Below, piece after piece: positions 44,454 to 53,405 of a stretch of DNA of 64,000 bases. The stretch is from G963556115 sp963667375 (GTDB lineage Bacteria > Planctomycetota > SZUA-567): contig OY763323.1 in NCBI GenBank assembly GCA_963667375.1, positions 1,984,001 through 2,048,000 on the forward strand, written 5' to 3'. Below the pieces are notes generated by a model. The model worked only from the letters and a program-made list of their open reading frames with translations, had not been told where the DNA came from and ran no database searches. Made by a program: the position numbers and the translations under genes. How positions within the stretch are numbered: position 1 is the first letter of the stretch; each line of letters starts with the position of its first letter.

Positions 44454-45806
44454 ATGAGAAAATTTTTTAAATGTCTGTTGTTGCTTTTACTTTTAGGAAA
44501 TTATCCAGTTTACGCAGCTGATAGTACGGCCCAAGTCCAGTTGGTTAATAAAACGGTGCCATATAAGGTGGGAAAATGGTTGCCATCAGATCAGCAAAGG
44601 ATGAATGAGTGGGTTGCTGCTCAGCTCAGTGATATCAAAGGCTCTGCTAAGCCGCTCAAACCAGTGGTTCAGAAATTCAAGGATGCAATTGAACGTGATC
44701 CTGAATTATTCATGCTCTTTCATGAGATGTTTGAACAGCTCCCGGATAAGCCTGAATTCAAAACAAACCCTACCGGACAACCGCAGATTACGAATTATCA
44801 GCAGCTGCTCAGTATTATGAATAATGTTCTTGATAAAGCGCCTGAGTTTGATACTACACCGTTTGTGGGTTTTCCGATTGCCCGGAATATCAATTGGCCG
44901 ATGGCAACTCCGGCAGGGATCTCAGCCTTTCTGAATAAAAAAGTCAACCGTCATATCCGCGATATACTCAATACCTGGGCGGTTTTTCTGCGGTCTCCGG
45001 CATCATGCTATGTACTGAATGATGATCCGCAGACCGGATGGTTCGGTGAGGAAGCTAAAAAAGCCATGCCGACCTTTGTCAATGATTTTATCTGTGACCC
45101 GGACAAGCCATACTACGGGTTTACTTCATGGGATGACTTCTTTACCAGAAAACTGCGTAAAGACAGCCGGCCTGTTGCCAGTCCCAATGATGATAGTGTG
45201 ATTGTAAATGCCTGTGAATCCGCACCTTATAAACTGGTGACCAATGTTAAGCAGAATGACAGATTCTGGATAAAATCCGAGCCTTATTCGCTGTATCATA
45301 TGCTCGACGGTGATCCTCTGACAGTGCTGTTTGAAGGGGGCGCGACGGTATATCAGGCGTTTCTCAGCGCCTTGAGCTACCACCGCTGGCATAGTCCGGT
45401 AAGCGGGCGTATTGTAAAGACCCGTCTGATCCCTGGATCGTATTATTCTGAGTCACCGGCTGCAGGGTATGATCCGGTTGCGAATAATAGTTCACAGGCG
45501 TATATTGCACATGTAGCTTCAAGGGCGCTCGTCTTTATTGAGGCTGATAATCCAGATATCGGTCTGATGGCGGTTCTGTTTATCGGTATGGAAGAGGTGT
45601 CATCAAATGAACTTACAGTATATGAAGGGCAGCATGTAACTAAAGGTGATGAACTGGGTATGTTCCATTTTGGAGGTTCAACACATTGTCTTATTTTCAG
45701 GCCGCAGACAAAACTTGAATTCGATTTGCGTGGGCAGACACCCGGTATTGACACCGAGAACATACCGGTGCGTTCAAAAATCGCTACGGTTACAGGTACA
45801 AAATAA
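44454..45806 (+). CDS. Exported phosphatidylserine-decarboxylase-related enzyme (PsiD-like)
   Basis: 450 residues from the ATG at 44454 (GGAGAAA upstream). A signal peptide (MRKFFKCLLLLLLLGNYPVYA) is followed by the extra N-terminal domain typical of the PsiD/PSD-associated type (WLPSDQQRMNEWVAAQL, NINWPMATPAGISAF, PASCYVLNDDP). The decarboxylase core follows: SWDDFFTRKLRKDSRPV, YHRWHSPVSGRIV, and the self-cleavage site FGGSTHCLIF, where the serine gives the pyruvoyl cofactor. In this subfamily an aromatic amino acid or phosphatidylserine is decarboxylated. An exported form is unusual. Substrate uncertain. Confidence 0.82.
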   Translation: MRKFFKCLLLLLLLGNYPVYAADSTAQVQLVNKTVPYKVGKWLPSDQQRMNEWVAAQLSDIKGSAKPLKPVVQKFKDAIERDPELFMLFHEMFEQLPDKPEFKTNPTGQPQITNYQQLLSIMNNVLDKAPEFDTTPFVGFPIARNINWPMATPAGISAFLNKKVNRHIRDILNTWAVFLRSPASCYVLNDDPQTGWFGEEAKKAMPTFVNDFICDPDKPYYGFTSWDDFFTRKLRKDSRPVASPNDDSVIVNACESAPYKLVTNVKQNDRFWIKSEPYSLYHMLDGDPLTVLFEGGATVYQAFLSALSYHRWHSPVSGRIVKTRLIPGSYYSESPAAGYDPVANNSSQAYIAHVASRALVFIEADNPDIGLMAVLFIGMEEVSSNELTVYEGQHVTKGDELGMFHFGGSTHCLIFRPQTKLEFDLRGQTPGIDTENIPVRSKIATVTGTK

Positions 45807-45892
45807 GCGGCCCGGGCTAAAAGCTTTTGGTCAGTGGTGTTCGCTATTTTAGGTTCAGTGTTTTGCGGTTGAGTTATGTCATATTATGTGAA

Positions 45893-45982
45893 AAACGCCG
45901 GTTTCAGTTTTATTCTTCCTGTGGGTTACATGCTTTTATACCTCTTCTGTAGCTGTGGGGAAATGTGTGTTAACCGGCGTTT
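45893..45982. repeat. Inverted repeat with long spacer
   Basis: AAACGCCGGTT at 45893-45903 and AACCGGCGTTT at 45972-45982 form an 11-bp inverted repeat with a 68-nt spacer between the decarboxylase and the transporter genes. It could end either gene or be a vestige of a mobile element. Confidence 0.45.
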
Positions 45983-45994
45983 CGCGTATCCAAG

Positions 45995-46435
45995 CTAGCT
46001 GCCGGAAACAAGAATTGCGCCGGCAATAATGAGAATTGCTCCGACCAAGACTCGGGCTATCTTCATTTCCCGCCATTCACCGAGTAGAATCATTCCGAGA
46101 ATTATCGTGGTGAGGGTATTGGTGTTGAAGACCGGGCTGAGCTTGCTCATGGGTGTGTTGTAATTGAATACCGCATACGAGACACAGGCGGTGGCGATAG
46201 CCCAGCAGGTTCCACTCAGCAGCGCCCAGATTGTGCTGCGGGTGCTGAACTTTCCTGAGTTCATGCTTTTTGCCAGCACGGCACCGACAATTGCGATGGT
46301 TATTCCACCGATAAATATAAATAATTCCGGTCCTACTCCCTGTTGGGCACCCAGCTTTTGAAAAATACTGAATAAACCAAGCATTAGCGCCGGCATGAAG
46401 CCCCCTATTATAAGACCTTTGGTGTTATCTTTCAT
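45995..46435 (-). CDS. Half-size DMT-superfamily membrane protein (second of pair)
   Basis: 146 residues with five membrane helices. It is about half of a typical 10-helix EamA transporter and is a close relative of the next gene upstream (46484-46924): both have GGxxPAxxLGLF, FQKLxxxxGxGP, LSxxCWxIAxAxVxYAxF, and NTLTxIxLGxxxLGEW. The two probably act as a heterodimer. The substrate is unknown; the DMT superfamily exports small metabolites. The 48-bp gap indicates cotranscription. Confidence 0.78.
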   Translation of the reverse strand: MKDNTKGLIIGGFMPALMLGLFSIFQKLGAQQGVGPELFIFIGGITIAIVGAVLAKSMNSGKFSTRSTIWALLSGTCWAIATACVSYAVFNYNTPMSKLSPVFNTNTLTTIILGMILLGEWREMKIARVLVGAILIIAGAILVSGS

Positions 46436-46483
46436 ATTAACTCCAGTTGATTTTGTATATTTAATAATTAAACTAGCAGAGAT

Positions 46484-46924
46484 CTATGCTTTAGAAACAA
46501 TTATTGCCCCGGTAATAATTATAATTGCTCCGGCAATAACGCGGTAAACCTCTACCTGACTCCACTCTCCTAAGAAGATAATACCAATAAGAACGGAGGT
46601 GAGGGTGTTGGTATTGAAGATCGGATTGAGTTTTCCAATTGGGATATGAAATTTGAATAGAGCGTAAGCTACTCCGGCCATTGAAATTCCCCAGCAAGCG
46701 CTACTCAAAATAGACCATAGTATCCCGGTGACCGGAAAATTAGGTTCGCCTTTGGCAAAAAAGAGGATGCCGCCGATCACAGCTGAAATACCGCCCAATA
46801 TAATAAGGAACTGCCCTGGGCCGGCACCGTTTCTGGTAGCCAGTTTCTGGAAGACCATAAACAGACCAAGAATTATAGCCGGAGCCACACCACCGATGAT
46901 AATTCCCATTTCATTGTTTGACAT
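46484..46924 (-). CDS. Half-size DMT-superfamily membrane protein (first of pair)
   Basis: 146 residues with five membrane helices; tandem partner of the gene at 45995-46435, with equal length and matching motifs (NxNTLTSVLIGIIFLGEW). Divergence between the two argues for an old duplication and division of labour in a heterodimer. First gene of the pair on the minus strand. Confidence 0.78.
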   Translation of the reverse strand: MSNNEMGIIIGGVAPAIILGLFMVFQKLATRNGAGPGQFLIILGGISAVIGGILFFAKGEPNFPVTGILWSILSSACWGISMAGVAYALFKFHIPIGKLNPIFNTNTLTSVLIGIIFLGEWSQVEVYRVIAGAIIIITGAIIVSKA

Positions 46925-47352
46925 ACTGACTCCTGTGTTATTTGTAAAATCATTCTAACTTTGCTTCTGAAGATTATAGCTGTTCTTTTCAAGCTATAAT
47001 TCTAATCCGTCTGGTGACGGCTGAGACTTTTTTTTATTATTTCTTAGTTTTATGAAAGGTAGCTGCCGCAAATGTTTTTTTATATTGATATGATATATTA
47101 GGATACAAATATATCAAGCTAAATTCTTGTTATATGGTTATAAAATCATTATTAAAACTGAGGAATAGTAACTTGAAAGTGTAAAAATGAGCGTTTGGGG
47201 TTTGTGTCTTATTTCTGACCTATGGATTCAGGAGTGATGCTATTAATGATTTCAAGGTTGCTTGATCATAGCTTAGTAAGAGTTAGAGAAAAATATCTTC
47301 ATATTCAGCTTGATGTAATTACCGAAGCGGTAACAATTTTTAGTAATTAGAA
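46925..47352. other. Gap with one copy of a 30-bp repeat
   Basis: About 430 bp between the exporter pair and the exchanger. It includes copy 1 of a 30-bp repeat (47201-47230). Nothing else is recognised. Confidence 0.4.
47201..47230. repeat. 30-bp direct repeat, copy 1
   Basis: Carries GTGTCTTATTTCTGACC and GGATTCA. It matches 48588-48617 at 29 of 30 positions in the same orientation. The two copies bracket the Na+/Ca2+ exchanger gene. Confidence 0.8.
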
Positions 47353-48336
47353 TTATATCTTTATTGGTGTTGTCGAGCTGATGAGCCATAGGATATAAAT
47401 GATATAGGACAATAAAAGGACTACTCCTTCAAATCGACTGATATATCCTTGATGTCCTTTGAATCCGTAACCGATAAGAAAAAGAGAAACAGTCAAAACA
47501 CTCATTACCATCATATCTCGGTAGAGTGTATCAGGATATACTGTAAAAGGATGGATTATACCAGCAAGTCCGACAACAGCCAGTGTGTTAAAGAGGTTTG
47601 AACCGAGAACATTTCCAAGAGCAATATCATGCTCTCCCTTGCGCGCGGCAATGACCGATGATGCCAATTCTGGTAATGAAGTACCTACAGCCACAATTGT
47701 TAAACCAATGATCATGTCACTGATACCCAAAATTTGGGCGATTCCAACTGCACCCCAAACAAGAAGCCGCGAGCTTGCAATAAGCAGTATTAAGCCAATT
47801 ATAAGCCATAAAATTGAGTGCTTAATCGTCAATTTTTTTTTTGCTACTTCTGCCTGAATCTCTTTAGCAAAAGAATCTGTTCTTTGTCTTAATCCATTAT
47901 GAATTGTCCATACCATTAGAATACCAAATACTAACAGTAGTATTGTTGCATCTAATCTGGATAACGTAAAATCTGCGATTAAGACTATGCTGAGAGCCGT
48001 CACTATGGTTAAAATGGGTAATTCTTTACGCAGTACTTTTGAATTTACCATAATTGGACTTATTAAAGCAGTCAGACCAAGTATAAGGGCGATATTCGCA
48101 ATATTAGAACCGTATGCATTTCCAAGAGCGATTCCTTGGTTTTCTTCGAAAGCAGCCAAAGCGGAAACAACCATTTCTGGTACAGATGTTCCAAATCCAA
48201 CAATGACCATGCCAATTAAGAGTGGAGACATACCGAAATATCTTGCCGTTGAGGCCGAGCTTTCCACGAATTTGTCTGCACTCCATACCAAGAGAGCTAG
48301 ACCGGCAATTAAAGCTAAAACAGTCAAACAAAGCAT
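47353..48336 (-). CDS. Na+/Ca2+ exchanger (CaCA family, YrbG-type)
   Basis: 327 residues with about ten membrane helices. The two alpha repeats are VGFGTSVPEMVVSALAA with GNAYGSNIANIALILG, and VAVGTSLPELASSVIAA with GNVLGSNLFNTLAVVG. These are the ion-binding motifs of K+-independent bacterial exchangers such as YrbG. It exchanges Ca2+ for Na+ or H+ across the inner membrane. Flanked by two copies of a 30-bp repeat. Confidence 0.93.
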   Translation of the reverse strand: MLCLTVLALIAGLALLVWSADKFVESSASTARYFGMSPLLIGMVIVGFGTSVPEMVVSALAAFEENQGIALGNAYGSNIANIALILGLTALISPIMVNSKVLRKELPILTIVTALSIVLIADFTLSRLDATILLLVFGILMVWTIHNGLRQRTDSFAKEIQAEVAKKKLTIKHSILWLIIGLILLIASSRLLVWGAVGIAQILGISDMIIGLTIVAVGTSLPELASSVIAARKGEHDIALGNVLGSNLFNTLAVVGLAGIIHPFTVYPDTLYRDMMVMSVLTVSLFLIGYGFKGHQGYISRFEGVVLLLSYIIYILWLISSTTPIKI

Positions 48337-48587
48337 ATGATTTCCTAGTATTGTTTGAACTAATTATATCTTTCGCAAGTTATTTTTACAAAGCATTTTA
48401 TAGGAAACATTATTGCTGCTTTAAGGTTAATCGTTTAAATGAATTTTATGATTCTATTATTTGTTAATCATTGAGTTCATTTGGCAAGGATGATAAAGAG
48501 ATAAGGACATTGAAAAATTATTCTTATGTGACATGATGCGGCTCTGTTAGAATTAAATGCAAAATATTTATTACATCAGTTTTTGGT

Positions 48588-48617
48588 TTTGTGTCTTATT
48601 TCTGACCTTTGGATTCA
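48588..48617. repeat. 30-bp direct repeat, copy 2
   Basis: Second copy, 29 of 30 matches with 47201-47230. See copy 1. Confidence 0.8.
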
Positions 48618-48668
48618 AAAATATGCTGCTGCTTCAGAGTTCATATCAAATTTATAGCGGTAAAAGCT

Positions 48669-48711
48669 AAAGCCCTGTAATTCTTTGTTATAATAAGAAT
48701 TACAGGGCTTT
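48669..48711. terminator. Strong terminator at the left edge of the island
   Basis: AAAGCCCTGTAATTCTT and AAGAATTACAGGGCTTT are perfect over 17 bp with a 9-nt loop. It lies immediately left of the tRNA-Arg repeat. Its arms end in A and T runs, so it works on both strands. Confidence 0.82.
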
Positions 48712-48716
48712 ATTAT

Positions 48717-48763
48717 TGGCACGCCCGAGAGGATTCGAACCCCTAATCTTCTGATCCGTAGTC
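48717..48763 (-). repeat. Attachment site, left copy: 3' part of tRNA-Arg(ACG)
   Basis: On the minus strand it reads anticodon loop CTACGGA (ACG), the 3' anticodon stem TCAGA, T arm AGGGG-TTCGAAT-CCTCT, acceptor strand and CCA. The 5' half of a tRNA is absent, so this is not a functional gene. Identical over 47 bp with 62289-62335. Confidence 0.88.
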
Positions 48764-48798
48764 CGGAAACAGGATCTAGCAATAATAGTAATAACAAC

Positions 48799-49017
48799 AT
48801 GTTACAAGATCAGGATGAACCCTTGGACACGAATTTGTCACTACCCCTGAAAAGTAATACAGAGAGTACCGGAAAAGCTATGGTAGAATCTGTAAATGAA
48901 AATTTCATATCAGACGAATTATCTCAACTTGAACTGCGTAAAATGATAGGGTTGTGTAGTAATATTCCGGATTATATCAAAAATGCTTTGATCGCCATTT
49001 TAGATACGGTGAGTTGA
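48799..49017 (+). CDS. Possible small protein at the island edge
   Basis: 72 residues, acidic, with no recognisable domain. It has no evident ribosome-binding site, and the gene is questionable. It ends 72 bp before the Fic promoter. Confidence 0.2.
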   Translation: MLQDQDEPLDTNLSLPLKSNTESTGKAMVESVNENFISDELSQLELRKMIGLCSNIPDYIKNALIAILDTVS

Positions 49018-49088
49018 TTAATTGACTAGTATGTACATGTATTGTAAGGTAATTACTGTTTTGATTGTTACTGTGAATATGATTACTA

Positions 49089-49161
49089 TTGACCCTATAA
49101 ACTTAATAACATACAATAAGAAATATCTTATTGTATGTTAATTGGTAATCATACAATAAGA
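49089..49161 (+). promoter_or_regulatory. Promoter and operator of the Fic gene
   Basis: TTGACC at 49089-49094 and TACAAT at 49112-49117 are 17 bp apart. The -10 lies inside a perfect palindrome with 15-bp arms (TAACATACAATAAGA, 49107-49121 and 49126-49140, 4-nt centre). A third copy of CATACAATAAGA follows at 49150-49161. Three 12-bp half-sites over and after the -10 indicate repression, most likely by the Fic protein's own C-terminal winged helix. Confidence 0.7.
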
Positions 49162-49200
49162 TTGTCGTTGCTGTACGATATTACAATAAAAGGAAATATA

Positions 49201-50334
49201 ATGGATATCAGGGAATTTACTGCCGGCACAATACAGAAGGGGTATGAATATACATATTTTCTGCCAAATAAGATAAATCATGAGTTTTCATGGAGTAATT
49301 CTGAGATTAGCGTTTTGCTTGAGAAGGCTTCTCGTCTCGTAGGTGAATTAAACAGCTTTTCAAGGTTTGTGCCTGACACCAAAAGATTTATTCTTATGCA
49401 TATTTATCATGAGGCGGTTGTTTCAAGCAGAATAGAGGGAACTCAGACGAATATTGAAGAAGCGTTAGCGGGTGAAGAGTATATAGCTGAAGAGATGCGT
49501 GATGATCATAAAGAAGTAATTAATTATGTTGCTGCTTTGAATGAGGCGATAGAAAAGCTTAAAACCTTACCTTTGTCAATACGATTGATTAGGGAGGTAC
49601 ACAAAACTCTTCTTAGAGGTAATCGAGGCGAAAAGAAGAATCCGGGTGAGATAAGGAGGTCTCAGAACTGGATCGGTGGTACTAGTCCGGCAGATGCTGT
49701 CTTTACACCGCCGATACACTCTGAATTGCCTGATTTATTATCGGACTTTGAGAAATTTCTACATAACACTGAGATAAATGTTCCTCATCTTATTAAGATT
49801 GCTATTGCCCATTATCAGTTTGAGTCTCTTCACCCGTTTTTAGATGGAAATGGAAGAATTGGAAGATTGATAATTGTTCTTTATTTAGTATCAAATGGCA
49901 TACTGGATGAACCATTGCTTTATTTGTCAGATTATTTTGAGAAGAATAAAGGCTTATATTATGACAATCTGACATTTGTCCGTGAGAAAAATGATCTCGA
50001 ACAATGGATAAAGTTTTTTTTGGTTGGAGTAATCACCACGGCTGAAATGGGGATTAGACGTTTGAATGATATTATTGATTTAAAAAATCATATTATGGAG
50101 AATTGCATCAGCAAGATGGGGAAAAGAGCGGAACTTGCGAATATATTTTTGCAAAAGCTTTTTGAGAACCCTATCATTCGAATTAAAGATGTTCATGAGC
50201 GAGTAGGAATATCGGACAAGGCAGCAAGAAACCTTGTAGATGTTTTTATGGAGTATGATATACTCAATGAAATTACGGGCGGAAAAAGAAATAAAGTTTA
50301 CTCTTTTGGGCGGTATTTGGCATTATTTAAATAG
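49201..50334 (+). CDS. Fic-family AMP transferase with DNA-binding C-terminus
   Basis: 377 residues from the ATG at 49201 (AAAGGAAA upstream). The inhibitory helix carries SSRIEGT (E79), of class II type. The active-site motif is HPFLDGNGRIGR (H211). The C-terminal part (about 310-377) has a winged helix-turn-helix (IKDVHERVGISDKAARNLVDVF). Fic enzymes attach AMP or other nucleotides to target proteins; the internal glutamate keeps the enzyme off until relieved. Combined with the palindromic operator on its promoter, it probably represses itself. It could be an addiction or stress protein of the island. Confidence 0.9.
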   Translation: MDIREFTAGTIQKGYEYTYFLPNKINHEFSWSNSEISVLLEKASRLVGELNSFSRFVPDTKRFILMHIYHEAVVSSRIEGTQTNIEEALAGEEYIAEEMRDDHKEVINYVAALNEAIEKLKTLPLSIRLIREVHKTLLRGNRGEKKNPGEIRRSQNWIGGTSPADAVFTPPIHSELPDLLSDFEKFLHNTEINVPHLIKIAIAHYQFESLHPFLDGNGRIGRLIIVLYLVSNGILDEPLLYLSDYFEKNKGLYYDNLTFVREKNDLEQWIKFFLVGVITTAEMGIRRLNDIIDLKNHIMENCISKMGKRAELANIFLQKLFENPIIRIKDVHERVGISDKAARNLVDVFMEYDILNEITGGKRNKVYSFGRYLALFK

Positions 50335-50527
50335 TGTGTTCAATGTATAATATGCTAAGATTATTATAGATATGTTACGTATGAATAATAGTTGATATGT
50401 ATAGATATTAATTCCTGTTAAGTATCGGCTACATTAGAATGTACTAATATAAATTTTATTTTTAAATTCTTTATATAAGATGATGCGTATGGCAGTTTTG
50501 ATTTCATTTTTTATAAGGAGTTTTAAT

Positions 50528-51106
50528 ATGAGTAAATTTAGTAAAGCATTAATGATCGCGGTCTTTTGTGGTGGCTTGTCTGGTTCGGTTTTAGCAGATG
50601 ATAGTTCTGGTAATTTAAAGACTGAATCTGTTAATGAAACAATGAACGAGAGTGAAAAAGTTAATGATCGCGAAGAAAAAGCAGATGATTACGGTAGGAA
50701 GTGCGACCGCGAAGATGATCATGACCAAATGCGTGACCGTGAAGAAGATGATGATTATGGACGTAGAGGAAATCGCGAAGAGAATGATGATAACGGCCGG
50801 GTAGAAGACCGTGAAGAAGATGATGATCGTGGCCGTGCTGGTGATCGTGAAGAAAAGGATGATGATTATGGCAGGAAGTGCGACCGTGAAAATGATCATG
50901 ACCGAATGGGTGACCGTGAAGAAGAAGATGATGATGGTTATAGAGGACATCATGAAGAAAAGGATGATGATTATGGCTGGAAGCACGACCGCGAAGATGA
51001 TCATGATCAAATGAGTGACCGTGAAGAAGATGATGACTATGGTCGGGGAAGAAATCGTGAGGAAGATGAGTATGCTCACAATCGTATGAGTGAATATTCT
51101 AAATAG
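50528..51106 (+). CDS. Secreted polyampholyte repeat protein
   Basis: 192 residues from the ATG at 50528 (AAGGAG upstream). A signal peptide ends near GGLSGSVLADD. Residues about 50-190 are made of imperfect repeats of DRE(E/K)DDDYGR and DDHDQM types, dense in Asp, Glu, Arg and His. Such sequences do not fold and may bind metal or cationic ligands. It lies 20 bp before a response regulator, so the latter may control or sense it. The minus-strand reading frames across these repeats are shadows. Confidence 0.7.
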   Translation: MSKFSKALMIAVFCGGLSGSVLADDSSGNLKTESVNETMNESEKVNDREEKADDYGRKCDREDDHDQMRDREEDDDYGRRGNREENDDNGRVEDREEDDDRGRAGDREEKDDDYGRKCDRENDHDRMGDREEEDDDGYRGHHEEKDDDYGWKHDREDDHDQMSDREEDDDYGRGRNREEDEYAHNRMSEYSK

Positions 51107-51126
51107 TTAAAAATGAAAGTGCTAAC

Positions 51127-51816
51127 GTGTTATCTATACTAGTTGTTGAAGATGCGGTGAAAATGGCAAAACTTCTGAAGACGGGATTGTCTGAAGAAGG
51201 GTATAAAGTCAGTGTTGCCTCTGATGGTGAAATCGGGTTGAAGCAGGCTCAAACCGGTGACTTTGATCTTATACTGCTCGATATCAACCTTCCAAAGCTT
51301 GACGGGTTTGGTTTGATACGTCAGCTCAGAAGATCCCGTTCTGATGTTCCGGTAATAATGGTGACAGCTAGAGATAGCATAGAAGATAGAATAACAGGGC
51401 TTGATGATGGAGCAGATGATTATTTAGTCAAGCCCTTTGCTTTTGAAGAATTATTAGCGCGTATCCGTACCGTTATGAGGCGACCAGGGTCACGGGATAT
51501 TGCGCAGTTAACCTTTGCTGATATTGTGTTAAATTCTTCGTGCGGGAAGGTATGGCGTAATGATGAGGAGCTGTATTTAACGCCGAAAGAATTTAACTTG
51601 TTGCGAGTTTTCATGCAGCATGTGGATATTATATTGAGTAGGGAAGAACTGGAAATGCGGGCATGGGAGACAGAATATGATGTCGCTTCCAACCGTCTGG
51701 ATGTATATGTGAACTATTTACGGAATAAACTGGAGAGTGGTGGAAGATCTCGCCTGATTCAGACGATTAGAGGAAAAGGATACCGCCTAGGATATTCTGG
51801 AGAGGACTGTTTATAA
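51127..51816 (+). CDS. OmpR/PhoB-family response regulator (CusR-like)
   Basis: 229 residues from a GTG. The receiver domain (1-118) has E8-D9 and phosphoacceptor DINLPKLDG near residue 51, T-A-R and KPF. The winged helix follows (about 130-225, ending IQTIRGKGYRL). It belongs with the CusR/CopR type by general appearance. It is one base from the histidine kinase gene downstream. Confidence 0.93.
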   Translation: MLSILVVEDAVKMAKLLKTGLSEEGYKVSVASDGEIGLKQAQTGDFDLILLDINLPKLDGFGLIRQLRRSRSDVPVIMVTARDSIEDRITGLDDGADDYLVKPFAFEELLARIRTVMRRPGSRDIAQLTFADIVLNSSCGKVWRNDEELYLTPKEFNLLRVFMQHVDIILSREELEMRAWETEYDVASNRLDVYVNYLRNKLESGGRSRLIQTIRGKGYRLGYSGEDCL

Positions 51817-51817
51817 C

Positions 51818-53185
51818 GTGTCATTATCGATTCGTATATCTATAATAATGTTACTTGTTCTTACGGTCGGGCTTATTGGTGCTGGAGTGGCTCTGGTACG
51901 GATAGTAAAAGAGTCACAGCAATATGAAATTGATGGCCATTTGAATGCGCGTCTTGCATGGCTGGTGTCTGCAATAGATATGGAAGCCGGTGATGGTAAA
52001 ATATGCATGGAGGCTCATGGTTCACCAGTCGGTATGTCTGATGATTGGCAGATTAAGACCAAAGATGGTCGTATACTCTGGTCATCGCGGGATTCTCTGC
52101 AAATGAAACATGTTGCCGTAAAGAGCCAGGAAATTCTATTAGGTGAAGAAGCATGGCCTGAATTATCAGCAGAAGCACTGAAGAAAATCTATGAGTCAGA
52201 TAAAGACGGTAAAAATAAAGCGGTGGCATATCAGTTTTTGCCAGTCAAATCCAGTATCCGTCTTATTGTATCCAGTTTTGAATCAACTGTTGAAAAACAC
52301 ATTGAGCTTGAAAGATTGTATGATAAATTAACTGTAGGCATACCAAGTGTAATCTTAATATTAGGTATTTTATTAATTATACTAGTTCGGTGGCAGTTGC
52401 GACCGCTTTCTCGCATGGCTGCAGAAGCCGGGTGTATTACTCCAGATAATTTGGGTTACCGTATAAGTAACGCGGGAACAAGTGCAGAATGCATATGCCT
52501 CAGAGCTGCGATCAATGAAATGGTGAAACGACTCGCTGATGGTATCGAGAGAGAACGCCTGTTTTTTCAAGCTGCATCGCATGATTTACGTACTCCGCTT
52601 GCACAGATGAGACTTCAGGCAGAAATAACACTACGCAAAACGAAAACTCCATCGCAATATCAGGAAGCGTTTCGTGAGATGGTTGATGATATCATAAAGC
52701 TGGAACAGCTGATTAAAGGGCTTCTCTTGCTTACTCGTACAAGTTATCTGAAAGCTGATTCTCAGCATGTGACCTGTCTTTATGACGTTGTACATGAAAT
52801 TTGTCCGGAGGTTCAAATACCCGAAGCAATTATGATAGCTGGAGAGAGCAGTCTGATTTATTCAGCAATTATAAATGTGGTTGAAAATGCTAAGCAGTAT
52901 GCTCCTGATAAAGCCCCTGAGGTGACGTTTAGAGATATGGGCGAATTTGTTGACCTGATAATTTCAGATTCTGGCAGTGGAATACCGGAAGATGATTTAG
53001 AAAGAATTTTTGAACCGCTTGTCCGTCTTGACAGCGCGCGCACAAGTAATGCGACAACAGGTTTTGGACTGGGACTTGCAATTACTCGGAGTATAACCCG
53101 TACTTTTCTTGGCGAGATAACTTGCCGCAATAGAAATGATGGGGCATCGGGTGCTGTGTTTACATTCAAATTCAAAAGGGTATAG
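51818..53185 (+). CDS. Membrane sensor histidine kinase (CusS-like)
   Basis: 455 residues from a GTG. Two membrane helices (about 5-28 and 160-188) flank a periplasmic domain of about 130 residues. A HAMP-like segment, H-box AASHDLRTPLAQMRL, N-box INVVENAKQYAP, DSGSGIP and GFGLGLAI complete the kinase. It should respond to an envelope signal and phosphorylate the regulator at 51127. Metal ions or cationic peptides are typical for this type. Confidence 0.93.
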   Translation: MSLSIRISIIMLLVLTVGLIGAGVALVRIVKESQQYEIDGHLNARLAWLVSAIDMEAGDGKICMEAHGSPVGMSDDWQIKTKDGRILWSSRDSLQMKHVAVKSQEILLGEEAWPELSAEALKKIYESDKDGKNKAVAYQFLPVKSSIRLIVSSFESTVEKHIELERLYDKLTVGIPSVILILGILLIILVRWQLRPLSRMAAEAGCITPDNLGYRISNAGTSAECICLRAAINEMVKRLADGIERERLFFQAASHDLRTPLAQMRLQAEITLRKTKTPSQYQEAFREMVDDIIKLEQLIKGLLLLTRTSYLKADSQHVTCLYDVVHEICPEVQIPEAIMIAGESSLIYSAIINVVENAKQYAPDKAPEVTFRDMGEFVDLIISDSGSGIPEDDLERIFEPLVRLDSARTSNATTGFGLGLAITRSITRTFLGEITCRNRNDGASGAVFTFKFKRV

Positions 53186-53405
53186 TACTATTAGTACACA
53201 AGATAAGTTGTATTTATCATAACGATGTCATAAACACTTATACGTATTTATTCTTCACTCATCACTTATTATCATAAAAAGTAATTATATAAATAACAGA
53301 GCTTGTTCAAACAGGTTCTGACGGGGGTGCCGTATGCATTACTCGGTAATATTATAATAGATAAAAATTCAATAATATCAGTATCTGTTTCAGGGGTAAT
53401 TTGAA

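Noticed and set aside
48717..48763. Functional tRNA-Arg gene
   Set aside because: Only the 3' half from the anticodon loop to CCA is present; D arm and 5' acceptor strand are missing.
49107..49161. CRISPR-like repeats upstream of the Fic gene
   Set aside because: Only three 12-bp half-sites, two of them forming a palindrome over the -10; this is an operator.
50615..51079. Membrane-like minus-strand frame (Ile/Phe-rich) over the polyampholyte gene
   Set aside because: The hydrophobic look is only the complement of Asp/Glu/Arg-rich codons; the plus frame has a signal peptide and ribosome site.
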